Assembly (NCBI RefSeq): GCF_032118995.1
Contig: NC_092662.1
Location: forward strand, 15,451,701 to 15,515,700
DNA: 64,000 bases
DNA from: Asterias amurensis
Lineage: Eukaryota; Echinodermata; Asteroidea; Forcipulatida; Asteriidae
Direction of reading: 5' to 3'
Both the position numbers and the translations under genes were made by a program. Below the pieces are notes generated by a model. The model ran no database searches, was not told the origin of the DNA, and saw only the letters and a program-made list of their open reading frames with translations. Shown here piece after piece: positions 56,301-64,000 of the stretch (position 1 is its first letter; each line of letters begins with the position of its first letter).

Positions 56301-57114
56301 AGTAGGCTTTGCTTGTTTTTGTGTCATTTGTTCTGATAAATTGGATTATTGCGTTTTCATGACTTTTGGTTTTTATGATTGGACAATAATGGTCACACAA
56401 AGTAATCAGTGGGAGAAGAAGAAAAAAGATGATTGATGATACATACTGTAATAAGAAAAGCAACTTCTACAGTCTCACAAGGTTTGTTCGTGGCAATTGA
56501 CTGTATTTTTAGCGCTAATTTCCATGCATCACAATTACAGTTTTTATTTTGTTTTTTTCCCAACTACCTTTATTTTGTTTTCTTGCATCACAATTATAGT
56601 TTTGTCTTGTTTTGACTGATTGTATGTTAGTAAATAATAATTTTTGGGGGTTGAACAAAGAATTGACTAGAGTGGGATTCGAACCAACGACCTCCAGAAC
56701 GGAAGCAACGAAGGCAATGCCCCCAGCCCTGGTCATTGCCTTGCTGCCCTTGAAATGCTCTCGTAAAATTTTACAATTTCCTCATAGGGTGCCAATTACC
56801 AAAGAGAAAACACGTTGGTGCCCTTGCCCTTTCAAAAGCTAAGCATACAGGCCTGCTTCAGAGATCCCTTTTCGTACAATCGGAAGTAACAATCACCCTT
56901 GACTAATTCCCGGTTTAATATTCATCTCTTTCAGACGGAGCGTAAATTCAACTCTCAGCTCTACGACCTGAAAGATCGCCTGGAGCAATCCCACAGCACC
57001 AACCGCAGCATGCAGAACTATGTTCAGTTCCTTAAGAGCTCCTATGCAAACGTCTTTGGTGATACCTCCCTCTCAGGATCACCTTTAAGAGGTCACACCC
57101 CATTAAGGACATGA
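44337..57114 (+). CDS. ODF2: Outer dense fibre protein 2 / cenexin
   Basis: Seventeen coding exons: 44337-44465, 44805-44939, 45476-45637, 46090-46277, 47116-47245, 47985-48116, 48428-48553, 49259-49494, 50168-50347, 50594-50729, 52026-52136, 53522-53626, 53991-54149, 54629-54729, 55404-55485, 56091-56297 and 56935-57114. They total 2499 nt, 832 residues, against about 829 in human. The start is set by PPLHVHVDEVTPVHVHIKK, nearly identical to the vertebrate cenexin N-terminus. YEKKIDSLMTEVGSLKTE follows, then an almost continuous coiled coil (about 125-790) including VAKREETIHQNQ, and the diagnostic C-terminus NYVQFLKSSYANVFGD (801-816). ODF2 scaffolds sperm tail outer dense fibres and the distal/subdistal appendages of the mother centriole, which are needed for cilium formation. 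The exon 8 acceptor (AG at 49257-49258) is the least certain junction. Confidence 0.95.
44530..44720 (+). mobile_element. LINE 3' tail in ODF2 intron 1
   Basis: AAAGCGGCCAGGACCCCAAGG, GGCAAGCTGCTACAAGTTACC and GGGCCTTGCCTCCACACG match, in reverse, the 3' region of the LINE at 15001-15170. Confidence 0.55.
45055..45415. mobile_element. TTAA-type MITE relic, unnamed family
   Basis: TTAAAGGGTTTTGATACC, TTTCTCAAAAACTACAGCAT, GGGGAAGCTTTCTACC and AAATCTGTGGACC are shared with 16350-16560 (reverse) and 50385-50530. The ends are decayed. Confidence 0.5.
45770..45935 (-). mobile_element. Leu-SINE body relic, minus orientation
   Basis: GCGGCTTCTTATAACACGCA, TTTCCTGCAAGGTATGTGGG, GAGACCTACTCC and GGTGCAATATG follow the order seen at 34055-34270. 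Intron 3 of ODF2. Confidence 0.5.
46304..46450. mobile_element. Family D fragment
   Basis: GGGCCCAGTTTCATAGAGCTGC followed by TGCTTA modules. Right end unclear. ODF2 intron 4. Confidence 0.5.
46583..46705. mobile_element. Family H fragment with hammerhead-like core
   Basis: CTCCAGAAGACGATCAG, loop AGCATA, CTGATCGAAACGTCGAG, then GGTTCTTTTCAGAACC. A 7-bp stem is followed by AAACGTC. The same arrangement is found at 37338-37378 on the minus strand, and a similar one at about 49119-49156. Confidence 0.5.
47510..47790 (+). mobile_element. SINE-like element, type 3
   Basis: AGAGAGTGGGTACGATCATCG, CTTGAGCAAGGCACTTAA, GTAACCCTGTTACAGCCCC and CCTTGAAGTGGCCTTCCGACC. It recurs inverted at 61190-61440. 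ODF2 intron 5. Confidence 0.6.
48165..48325 (-). mobile_element. Leu-SINE body relic, minus orientation
   Basis: CGTATCAAGCGCTCAGTATT, CCTGCAAGGTATGTGAAGC, GTTTACAAGAGTGTTGTGGCG. It ends about 100 bp before ODF2 exon 7. Confidence 0.5.
48585..48996. repeat. 21-bp minisatellite, about 19 units, in ODF2 intron 7
   Basis: Unit CATGCTCTTCAATAATATCAA repeated without visible mismatch from about 48585 to 48996. Being 21 bp, it leaves frames open on both strands. It starts 30 bp after the exon 7 donor. Perfect homogeneity suggests recent expansion. Confidence 0.97.
49665..50060 (-). mobile_element. Leu-SINE relic, minus orientation
   Basis: GTATCTACCAATGAGGTACTC, AGAGTTTACAAGGTACTGCGG, CACTCAGCAGCTACTGCCAG and GCTTGAGTCAAGTACTCTTAC follow the SINE order in reverse, with many substitutions. 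ODF2 intron 8. Confidence 0.6.
50766..51120. mobile_element. Family J palindromic element, about 355 bp
   Basis: Arms run inward from AATATTAATTTGGTTATACCC on the left and GGGTAAAACCAAAATTAAT on the right, through CTTTCCCGAGTTCTGTGA/TCACAGAACTCGGGAAAG-like arms and GGTGGCAGCAGACTTACC/GGTAAGTCTGCTGCCACC. Nearly the whole element can fold into one hairpin. It starts 37 bp after ODF2 exon 10. Confidence 0.8.
51245..51975 (-). mobile_element. Leu-SINE split by a family B element
   Basis: SINE body in reverse at 51245-51508 and its tRNA-like head at 51883-51975 (GGGACTCAAACCCACACTCT, then CTCTTATCCACTAGGCCACG) are separated by family B copy 3. Removing the insertion restores CTTGCTTAAGGACA, equivalent to CTTGCTCAAGGACA of intact SINEs. 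Confidence 0.8.
51509..51882. mobile_element. Family B palindromic MITE, copy 3
   Basis: TTAAAGGAACATGTTGCCTT to AAGGCAACGTGTTCCTTTAA, 374 bp including both TTAA, with GACTCCCATAAATGGCCGACC near the centre. Inserted in a SINE in ODF2 intron 10. Confidence 0.88.
52617..52992 (-). mobile_element. Family A TTAA MITE, reverse orientation, in ODF2 intron 11
   Basis: TTAAAGGCACTGGATATCTT to AGTGTCCAGTGCCTTTAA. Diverged subtype, with AAGGCATCAGGTATGAAGTC in the centre. Confidence 0.8.
53047..53457 (+). mobile_element. Full-length tRNA-Leu-derived SINE
   Basis: The head is a type II tRNA-like sequence: box A GTGGCCGAGCGGTTAAGAGC, a TTCAAAC loop with CAA anticodon, and box B GGGTTCGAATCCCC. The body contains CTTGAGCAAGACACTTAACC and CCTTCGGATGGGACGTAAAGC. 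The tail ends GCGCTATATAAGACTTTG and (ATT)n. About 410 bp in ODF2 intron 11. Best copy in the window. Not a functional tRNA gene. Confidence 0.9.
54400..54565. mobile_element. Family D fragments
   Basis: AAACTGCTTAACGGTCGATTT, CTGCTTAAGCTGCC and GGGCCCAATTTCATAGAGCTG in ODF2 intron 13. Two partial ends adjoin. Confidence 0.5.
54915..55110. mobile_element. SINE-like element, type 4
   Basis: GATGTGGGAGGAATACCTGAG, ATTATTCCAGGGGAAAACCC and a reverse tRNA-like GTGATTCGAACCGGGGTCCG with CCACTATACCAACC. Homologous to 32590-32830. ODF2 intron 14. Confidence 0.6.
55490..55868. repeat. Three tandem units of 126-127 bp next to an ODF2 exon
   Basis: TCTAGATTGCC starts units at about 55493, 55620 and 55746. 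Each continues through TTTGCCACG, CTCCCTGGGGAGTATTTGGCC and ATCAATCACAAGAACC. The array begins within ten bases of the exon 15 donor (exon ends 55485). Confidence 0.9.
55880..56030 (-). mobile_element. Leu-SINE head relic, minus orientation
   Basis: AACTCGAACCCACAATCG (box B in reverse) and GGTGCTCTCATCCACTTAGCC (box A in reverse). ODF2 intron 15. Confidence 0.55.
56640..56712 (-). mobile_element. SINE type 2 fragment
   Basis: GGGTTGAACAAAGAATTGAC, GTGGGATTCGAACCAACGACC match the element at 14030-14190. Confidence 0.5.
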
Positions 57115-57246
57115 CAAAGTGGACCATAGTATTATCAGAAATAGGGTAGGTTTAGTATTATTTAGGTGAGGGACAGGGCTTGCCAGTATTTATTAATGCC
57201 TCAGTTACGATGTAGTAATGGCAGTAAACTGTGATAGCAACAACAT

Positions 57247-57252
57247 AATAAA
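57247..57252 (+). other. Candidate polyadenylation signal AATAAA for ODF2
   Basis: AATAAA 133 bp after the ODF2 stop codon. Motif only. Confidence 0.45.
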
Positions 57253-57317
57253 TAGCATGTTATTCAACATATTAAGGGAACCTGTGATTCTCACCTGCAT
57301 TACTTTATATTGTTAAC

Positions 57318-58054
57318 TTAAAGGCAAGGTATACCTTTGGTTTGGGACACGTTTGGTTGTTTGAATCCTAATTTTATGATACAATAAAAGTAACTTGTGA
57401 AATTTTCATTTTTGAGAGCTGGTAGCAATTTGGAGATGTTGCCGAAAATCTTATGGGGATGTGCATGCAGGGAGCTCGGATGATTCGTAATTGGAATACA
57501 CAATCTGAGAGCCGATTCATGCAGAACATTTCTCAGATTGAGATGTTTTAGAATCCCTCTCACATTTCTTTTAAAGCCATTATACACTTTCGGAACAGAA
57601 AAAAACAAAAAAAGTTCACAGATTTACAAATAACTTACAGGGTTTACAGAAGGTAATGGTGAAAGACTTCTCTTGAAGTATTATTCCATGAAATGCTTTA
57701 CTTTTTGAGAAAACATTAAAACACTATCAATTCTCGATGTCGAGAATTACAAATTTATTTTAAACACATGTTATGACACGGCAAAACGTGCGGAAACAAG
57801 GGTGGGTTTTCCTGTTATTTTCTCTCGACTCCGATGACCAATTGAGCCTAAACTCTCATAGGTTTGTTATTTTATATTTTAGTTGTGATACACGAAGTGT
57901 GGGCCTCGGACAATACTGTTTACCGAAAGTGTCCAATGGCTTTAAGGGATTTGCTTCTCAAAATGTTCTCTGTTATCAACAGCTGCAGTGCTTCTTAGCA
58001 AGTAAGTTTTCTTATGGTCATTTAATAATAACGAAAGGTATACCCTCCCTTTAA
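57318..58054. mobile_element. TTAA element interrupted by family C copy 2
   Basis: Outer ends TTAAAGGCAAGGTATACC (57318) and GGTATACCCTCCCTTTAA (58054). Its interior is broken at 57571-57945 by a family C element. A fragment with a similar start (TTAAAGGGAAGGTCTACC) lies at 15884. Confidence 0.7.
57571..57945. mobile_element. Family C TTAA MITE, copy 2 (nested)
   Basis: TTAAAGCCATTATACACTTT to GAAAGTGTCCAATGGCTTTAA, 375 bp, with central TTCTCGATGTCGAGAA. The counterpart of 27653-28022. Confidence 0.8.
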
Positions 58055-59455
58055 GGCAACTAAAATTATGCCCAATAGTCAGGTAAACTTGAGACTTCAT
58101 TTGTCTGTTTGAAAGAAATCCATTTTCATATGCAAATATCAGTGAATAAAATTTGCTAGGGTTTCAAATCTTTACATAAGCGGATTTTCAAGAAGATTAT
58201 CTTGAAGTTTGATATATGTAGGCCTTAAGTTTCTTCTTAGAGAGGGCGAGGCCTTTTTCTGCAAAAGGGCACTTCCGTCAGAAACTCTAAGTATGGAAAA
58301 CTAAGGGGCACCAAGGCCAAGACGGGGGGCAGCAGAGGCCATGACCTCCTTGATTTCAAGCTTGCATGTTCAACTTTGATATTCCAGTGAGAAGTCGTTT
58401 GTCTAGGCATCATTTCAGGTATATTATAATCAAACTTGCCAGTCGATGCAGCAATGCTGTATTATATGTTCAGGAATCATTTTGTAGATTCAGTCTTTTT
58501 CTGTAGAAAGCTTTTTATTTTTTGAAAAAAAAAAAAAACCTTAGAAAGATCATTTTAGTCCTCAAAGTTATGCTTAGGTCGTCAGCAAAGAAATGTAGTC
58601 GGTAGAAAAAAAACTTACTTTTTCATGGATTCTATCAAATGTTGAACAATTTAAATTATTTTGAATCGCAATATCATGTATTTTTGGTCCATTGCTGTAA
58701 ATTTGTTGTATCTGTAATTGAGATGGAATGAAATAACAGGCCTCAGTTTTTTTTTTTTTAAACTCATCTTATTTTGCATGAACTGAGAAAGGCTTGAAAT
58801 TGAACAATCTGAAAGGGGAAACTTTTTTTTTCTTAAAGAATTTATTTTATGTTTTAAAATGTGTTTATTGTCTCTATATCCCTCTTTTTCATTATATACA
58901 AACAATAATCTTCTTTTGCTTTTAGTGTGTAATAATTTCGACATGCCACTTAAGATGGGATGGCAATATTTAAAACATGACAAATTGAAAACCAAAACTC
59001 GATCTTGTCTTTGCACCAGCTTGAAAAGAAAATGGAGAGGAGTTTGGTTTAATTTTACAGTATATAACCAACTAAAATACTGCTTTCATGTTCCTGTTCA
59101 GTTTTAAAAGCAATAAAAGCAAACATCATTTTGTTAATAGAACAGTTTATCTAAAGGTATGCCAGACCATGTGAACAATGTCAGAACAAACAATGTGGAT
59201 CACATATTTTTCCGTTTTCCAAATTCGTAATAAAAACAAGAATTGACTCAGTAATTCATAAATTGTTGTGAACATTTATTTCAAATGTAAAAGTTTGTCT
59301 ATACAGCAATTTCTTCCCCATAATAACTTTTCTTCTAAAAGATAAGGATGTGACGCACTCTAAACCAATCACAAGTGTTGGTGTTCGGCTCCATTATGAC
59401 TTTAATTTTCAGCAGAAAGCTGAATGAGCTACAACCACTGTCCATTTTGAAGGAG
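58055..59455. other. Intergenic stretch between ODF2 and EXOSC2, nothing recognised
   Basis: AT-rich sequence with A runs; may include long 3' UTR sequence of ODF2. No supported exon or repeat family. Confidence 0.4.
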
Positions 59456-59458
59456 TAA

Positions 59459-59588
59459 GGCCGTGTCCGAATTGGCGGCTTCGGCTAAAGCTACGGCTAG
59501 GGCGCGCGCGTCTGCTATTCTTCAACACTGACAGACGCGCTGATCTAGCCGTAGCTGTAGCCAAAGTGGCCAATTCGGACACGGCTTT
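59459..59588. mobile_element. Family G palindromic element, copy 2
   Basis: GGCCGTGTCCGAATTGGCGGC on the left, GGCCAATTCGGACACGGC on the right, with AGCTACGGCTAG/CTAGCCGTAGCT arms. About 130 bp, cleaner than copy 1. Confidence 0.75.
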
Positions 59589-59706
59589 ATTGCTCTGTCT
59601 ACCATTCCAACATGGCAATGACCCTACTCACGAACTTCAGCAACTCGGCTTACTTCAGTGATTACAGGATTCAGAATACAGGTATAAAATCTTTGTTGGC
59701 CATCAG

Positions 59707-59941
59707 GGCCCAATTTCATGGCTCTGCTTACCGTAAGCACAGAATCGGCGCTTACGGAAGCAGGGAATTATGTGCTTACGGCAAGCGTATTTCACGGGTA
59801 AGCGGTGAATTTTGGCTTCTGCGCGTGCGTACTCCTTGTAACTATGCATACTATGCTTACGAGGCTAGCGACGAAATTTCGGCGGAATCGTGATCGCAGG
59901 CGCAGAATTCGGCGGTACGCAGAGCCATGAAATTGGGCCCA
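59707..59941. mobile_element. Family D inverted-repeat element
   Basis: GGGCCCAATTTCATGGCTCTG on the left and CAGAGCCATGAAATTGGGCCC on the right, with CTTACGG/CCGTAAG modules. About 235 bp, the cleanest copy of this family. Confidence 0.75.
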
Positions 59942-60219
59942 GGGGTGGGTTCCACAAAGAGTTAGGACTAGTCTTATCTCGAGTTAGGACCAGTTACTCG
60001 TCCTAACTTAGGACCATCCATGCAATTTGTATATCTCCTAGAACTAGTCCTAAGTTAGGACTAGTGCTTACAGGGGTTGATTTCACAAAGAGTTAAGACT
60101 AGTCTTATCTTGAGTTTCACTTTAGGACTAGCCACACTTTTTTTTATATCTCCTAGGACTAGTCCTAACTTAGAACTAGTCCTAACTCTAGTCCTAACTC
60201 TTTGTGAAATCGACCCCTG
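59942..60219. mobile_element. Family E palindromic element, two tandem units
   Basis: Units at about 59942-60072 and 60073-60219, each opening with a TTCCACAAAGAGTTAGG or GATTTCACAAAGAGTTAAG end. The second unit closes with CTCTTTGTGAAATCGACCCC. They directly abut the family D copy. Confidence 0.7.
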
Positions 60220-60337
60220 GCTTAATTAAACTGGGCCCAGGTCCACTGCTAGTCTGTCTCTCAAGGTATATTATTCTCTCATCTCAGACAGCATCTTTAA
60301 GACATGATCTTCAGTCTGCTTCCACTTTTAGACTTCA

Positions 60338-63300
60338 CTATTTTTCTTGCTCCAGTCTCTTGCGGGTTTCTTCAACAATTTCCTCAATCACTTCAGATCT
60401 CAAAAGCTCCTCCGGCTGCATAAAAAAAACATAAGAACAATAGCTTTGAGGCATCTCACTACTTGCAAACAATGGAAGACTTTTTGAGATGATGGTGGGT
60501 GTCGCAATCACCGCACCTTTTTCATTGTTCTCGGTTATAAGAACTATTGTTTCAAAAGTCTCCTGTGTGAAGACAATTTTTAAGACAATTTTTAAGACAA
60601 TTTTCATTGTGGTCTACTGATCAGGACGTGCAATCACAAGGATGTGGGTTCGAATCCTACCAAGCTACCTGATTTCACAATGACTAGATTAAGTACTGCA
60701 GTCTAGTTCTGAATCATAATTTCTTGATTTGAGCACTTCCTAATCAGAGATTTAAACCAATGAGAGAGATCGGCTGTTTCCGGCTCGGTGTTTATATCCC
60801 TTTGTGGGAGTTTGCCGAGTTCCAAAATAGTCCCCTATAAAGTGAAAAAAAAACCACATTAATAAAGTGAATATTCTTACCGTGTATTTCAAGGAAGCTT
60901 CATATGTGTAGAGAATACTTGTATCATACAACATCATTCGGTGCTCTGCCATACCAACAATGCAGTTCCGCAATCTGGCAATAACTTCCCTATCAGAGTA
61001 TAGAACAGGCTGAAACAAAAAGAAAAGAGCATAAATTGGACTACTCCATTTACCATAGAGGGGTAATATCGTGACAATAAACAGTTTTATTCCTTGTATT
61101 GCATGTCTTTGAAATTCTTAGCCAAGTGCATTTTTTTCTCCATCCTAAAATCTAGCCTGTTTTTAAAGTAGTGGAATTTTAACTCCAACCTTCAGCTCCC
61201 GTGGGGCTGAAACAGGGTTACCCCATTCATAGTTCGTAAGGATATGGGCATGGATGTCATTTACTAGGAGCCTGGCTGGTAGAGCAGAATAAACAACCTA
61301 CCTAACTTTTAGAAAGCAATTATGGTTATGTGCCTTGCTCAGGGACGCAAGTTTCATGACCGGGTACCAAACCCACTGCTGCTGGCAACACTAGAGCTTT
61401 GGTCCGGTGAACTAGACCACTCGGCGACACCCTACCACAAGGCTTTGGAACTAGGCAAGATTGGGATATGATCAGGTCCAATGATAAGTTACTGTTATCT
61501 CGGCCTACACTACCATAGGACAACTTCCTGCAGAGGATTTTGGAGGACTTGATTTTGTTTGGGTTTTACTTACCTCTAGATTCTGGACAAATCCACCACC
61601 TTCCTCCCCTTCGTCAATAGCTGTTGGACTGATCCACACGTATCCATTGTTACCCAAGATGACACTTGCTCCACAAGTAAGATTATGAAAGTGAGTCTTC
61701 CGTCTCTTGATCAAGGATGGGGAGACGGTTACGAGGAGGCCCTGTCCAAGCTGTTGATAAATTATTATTATTTTTAGTTTTTTATTTTTTTTATTTTTGT
61801 ACTATTACTTATTCGGCATAACAAGAAGAACAACACAAAATACAGGAAAAAAATAAAACAAAACAGCAAGGACAATAAGCCAATGGCGCCAGCCTGGAAT
61901 TTAAAAAGTTTACTAAATATTTGTGACTAAAAGCCTTTATGTCCAATGCTACTGGCTTGCAGTTGCATCTTATCACACCATGGTTCTTATCCAGCGCTCA
62001 CATCTGTCACTCAGTGACGCTCAACATTTAGTATTTTGTTCCTGCAAACTATGTGGGACTACATTCGAATAATGAGACCAATCTTTAGCACCATGTTAAG
62101 CTTTACAAGGTGCTGTGGCGCAATATGCAGCCAATGAAAAAGAGAAGAAACATTTTCCCTTGTGCTGGTAACTCCTTCACATGTACGTCCTGTAGCCTTA
62201 GAGGGTCTTTCTCAGGATTTTTCGCTGTTTGTAAAAAGAAACCTTAGTCACAAAACACTTACCTTCCCATATTTCAAACTTCTTGTGTGTATTGACAAAG
62301 CACCGTCATTAAATACAGACTGCACCTCCGCCTGGTAAGTATAGTTAAGGCAAAACAACTGAACGACAAATAAATCCCAATATAATGGATTGTTTGAAAG
62401 ACAAAACTGAGCTATTTCATTTAATTTCAAACAGTTTGTTTATCTTAAAAGAACTTGAGGTTATAATGATTGGTCAATTCATTGGGGTCAAAGTTGAAAG
62501 GATACACTGACGAGGTCACCCTCAGCGAGATACTCTCTCATCAACAATTCATCTTCCGCAGATCGTCGTCTCAACTCCCCACCTGGCAGATTGACGGCAG
62601 AGAGCATCAGGGCGGAATTAAGTCTAGAGTTGGTGTCAACTTTCCATCTTTTTTGGGCAACCTGAAATTGAGCAAAGTTAGATTTTCCTTTTTAGTAATA
62701 AAAATACAGAGTATTGTCAGTTATGCAAACTAATTGCACAAAAAAGAGGAAATGGCCGAACTTTTTGTCCAGTTTTCTGTGGCACCATTTTGAAAAGAAA
62801 AAGAGCTGAAAAAGAGCTGATCAGCTGACAAGTGGCAAGCCTGTATTCAACTGCACCAAATGTTGGTGAATAGGCACACAACATAGAACCTTCACACAGT
62901 AAAGAAAGACAACAATTACAAAAAGCCCTATTGTACAAGTGAGTTTTCAAACTAATTTTAAAAGTTTCAATACAATAAATATTACAAGTTTGTCGTGGTA
63001 ACTCATTCCAGAGAGTGGGTCCAACACGCAAAAATTACCTATCTATCACCCCATGATTTTCTGCTCAATTTTAAGGAACAATAAGGTGATTTTTTACAAT
63101 TGATTCTTGACTTTGTTTCTAAAAAGGCATGCCTTTTATTAAACATTGTTAGACGATACCTTAATAAATAAAAATCATTTGTAAGAAGTTATATTTTACC
63201 TCTGTTATTCTACCAACCACAACGTCACCAACTTCACCATTGTATCTGAAATAGAACAAATGAAACAAATACCATGATTTTCCAAATCAGAATAAAACAA

Positions 63301-63782
63301 ACAAACTTTGTAGGAACACTTAATAATAGCTATTTTTAGAAAATATCTTGCTTGTTATACATCTACCCTGTTATCCTATTGTAATAACAAAACACAAATC
63401 CTTACAATGAAACTTAGAAAGATATTCCAAACATCTCAGGATAAACTCAATGCAATTCAATGTAAATCATAACCAAGCTCACCTTGTTGGGCAGTTGTGG
63501 CCGTCTTTTAACAAAGTCGCGACTATGATAAGACTGATGTTAAAATGTAGCCACAACAGCCCAACAAGGCTGGCTAGTCATAACCCCCAAGTCTTGTATT
63601 AAAACAAAAATTAAATTGTATCCCTTACAATGGAAAGTTGACAATTGTGTGACAAACATTTTAAAGAGACATATTTTTACCTTGTTTTCAATGGCTTGAC
63701 ACAAATGAGTTTATTGACTGTTTCCACGACGCCAGCAACAGAAGCATGAAGTTGATCGTCATCAAGGTAGGTTCCATGTCCT
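60338..63782 (-). CDS. EXOSC2: Exosome complex component RRP4 (EXOSC2), 5' end outside window
   Basis: Seven exons on the minus strand in transcript order: 63681-63782, 63200-63245, 62506-62661, 62263-62331, 61574-61750, 60881-61009 and 60338-60415, ending in TAG. They encode about 251 residues; human RRP4 has 293, so roughly 40 N-terminal residues lie beyond 64000. Recognisable blocks: GHGTY, SVAG, the S1 RNA-binding part (EVGDVVVGRITE, RWKVDTNSRL, LPGGELRRRSAEDELLMREY, DGALSIHTRSLKYGK), the KH part (CGASVILGNNGYVWISPT), DREVIARLRNCI, and the C-terminal helix EIVEETRKRLEQEK. RRP4 is a cap subunit of the nine-subunit RNA exosome, guiding RNA into the channel for 3'-5' decay and rRNA processing in nucleus and cytoplasm. 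The upstream edge at 63782 could shift by two bases. Confidence 0.97.
61190..61440 (-). mobile_element. SINE-like element, type 3, minus orientation
   Basis: GTGGGGCTGAAACAGGGTTACC, GCCTGGCTGGTAGAGCAGAA, GTGCCTTGCTCAGGGACGC and a reversed tRNA-like GACCGGGTACCAAACCCACTG. It corresponds to 47510-47790 in reverse. EXOSC2 intron. Confidence 0.6.
61975..62180 (-). mobile_element. Leu-SINE body relic, minus orientation
   Basis: GCGCTCACATCTGTCACTCAG, CCTGCAAACTATGTGGGAC, AAGGTGCTGTGGCGCAATATG in the SINE order. EXOSC2 intron. Confidence 0.55.
62740..63035 (-). mobile_element. LINE reverse-transcriptase tail fragment
   Basis: The minus strand reads RVGPTLWNELPRQTC, then FKISLKTHLYNRAF, the conserved end of non-LTR reverse transcriptases. 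It lies in an EXOSC2 intron. Confidence 0.65.
63484..63572. repeat. Inverted repeat CCTTGTTGGGCAGTTGTGGC
   Basis: Arms CCTTGTTGGGCAGTTGTGGC and GCCACAACAGCCCAACAAGG around TCTTTTAACAAAGTCGCGACT. A roughly 90-bp foldback in an EXOSC2 intron. Confidence 0.75.
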
Positions 63783-64000
63783 CTGTTGAATTGTCAAATT
63801 ATCACTCAATTAAAAGTAACATTTATTACAATAACTTGTGCCCCATTATTCTAACTGTTTATTAAGAACAAACAAGCGGTTTCATCTTATTCACTCGCTG
63901 CAATGTAACGGTTATTTAATTTAAAATTGGTGACAAAGAACAAGAGGTTTAATTTTTTTTTAACGGGAATAACGGCAATGTAATGTTTACTATAAAAAGT

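Noticed and set aside
59612-59680. Plus-strand ATG with MAMTLLTNFSNSAYFSDYR followed by a GTATAA donor
   Set aside because: It could be a first exon, but no compatible downstream exon is visible before the minus-strand EXOSC2 gene and no homology is recognised.
60600-60665. tRNA-like GGGTTCGAATCC box B near the EXOSC2 last exon
   Set aside because: Only the box B half is recognisable; probably another SINE relic.

Overview
The window is animal nuclear DNA: intron-rich genes with GT/AG splice sites, low GC, and introns packed with short inverted-repeat transposons and tRNA-derived SINEs. Gene content (an ODF2/cenexin gene, a TIR-domain immunoglobulin receptor, a divergent Cys-loop receptor subunit) and the repeat style suggest a marine invertebrate deuterostome, most likely an echinoderm such as a sea star. 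That assignment is inference. No rRNA, free-standing tRNA gene, CRISPR array or prokaryotic feature was seen.

Six protein genes were assembled exon by exon, each with consistent splice phases. From left to right: TMEM141 (minus, 667-4647, 4 exons, 134 aa); a nicotinic-type Cys-loop receptor subunit (minus, 6553-12564, 5 exons, 430 aa); a glutaredoxin-2-like gene (minus, 18006-18968, 2 coding exons, 117 aa); a large Ig/EGF/TIR transmembrane receptor (plus, 27353-38497, 13 exons, 901 aa); ODF2/cenexin (plus, 44337-57114, 17 coding exons, 832 aa); and the 3' seven exons of exosome subunit EXOSC2/RRP4 (minus, 60338-63782, running off the right edge).

These genes do not form an operon-like unit. 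Their products act in unrelated places: membrane, synapse-type channel, redox, innate signalling, centriole/flagellum and RNA exosome. TMEM141, ODF2 and EXOSC2 all lie on human 9q34, so the block may preserve ancient linkage.

The rest is dominated by non-autonomous DNA transposons. The main families are: A, TTAA-flanked with ends like GGCAGTGGACAC (about 17 copies); B, TTAA-flanked near-perfect palindromes with ends GGAACACGTTGCC (3); C, TTAA-flanked with ends GCCATTATACACTTTCGG (2); D, ends GGGCCCAATTTCAT; E, ends GTCGATTTCACAAAG with AGGACTAGTCCT repeats; F, ends AGACTTGTGGACAAGTC with a 9-bp target duplication; G, ends CCGTGTCCGAATT; H, core GGCTCTGAAAAGAGCC; J, core GGTAAGTCTGCTGCCACC. 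There is also an 895-bp foldback element whose arms are 42-bp tandem repeats, a 2.9-kb Helitron-like element, several LINE 3' ends, and at least three SINE types.

The most interesting system is the Ig/EGF/TIR receptor. Its ectodomain places a laminin/Tie-type EGF module before four Ig domains, and the cytoplasmic part is a TIR domain. Two of its splice sites are shaped by transposons: a family F element duplicated the exon 4 donor, and the acceptor of the first TIR exon lies inside a family H repeat.
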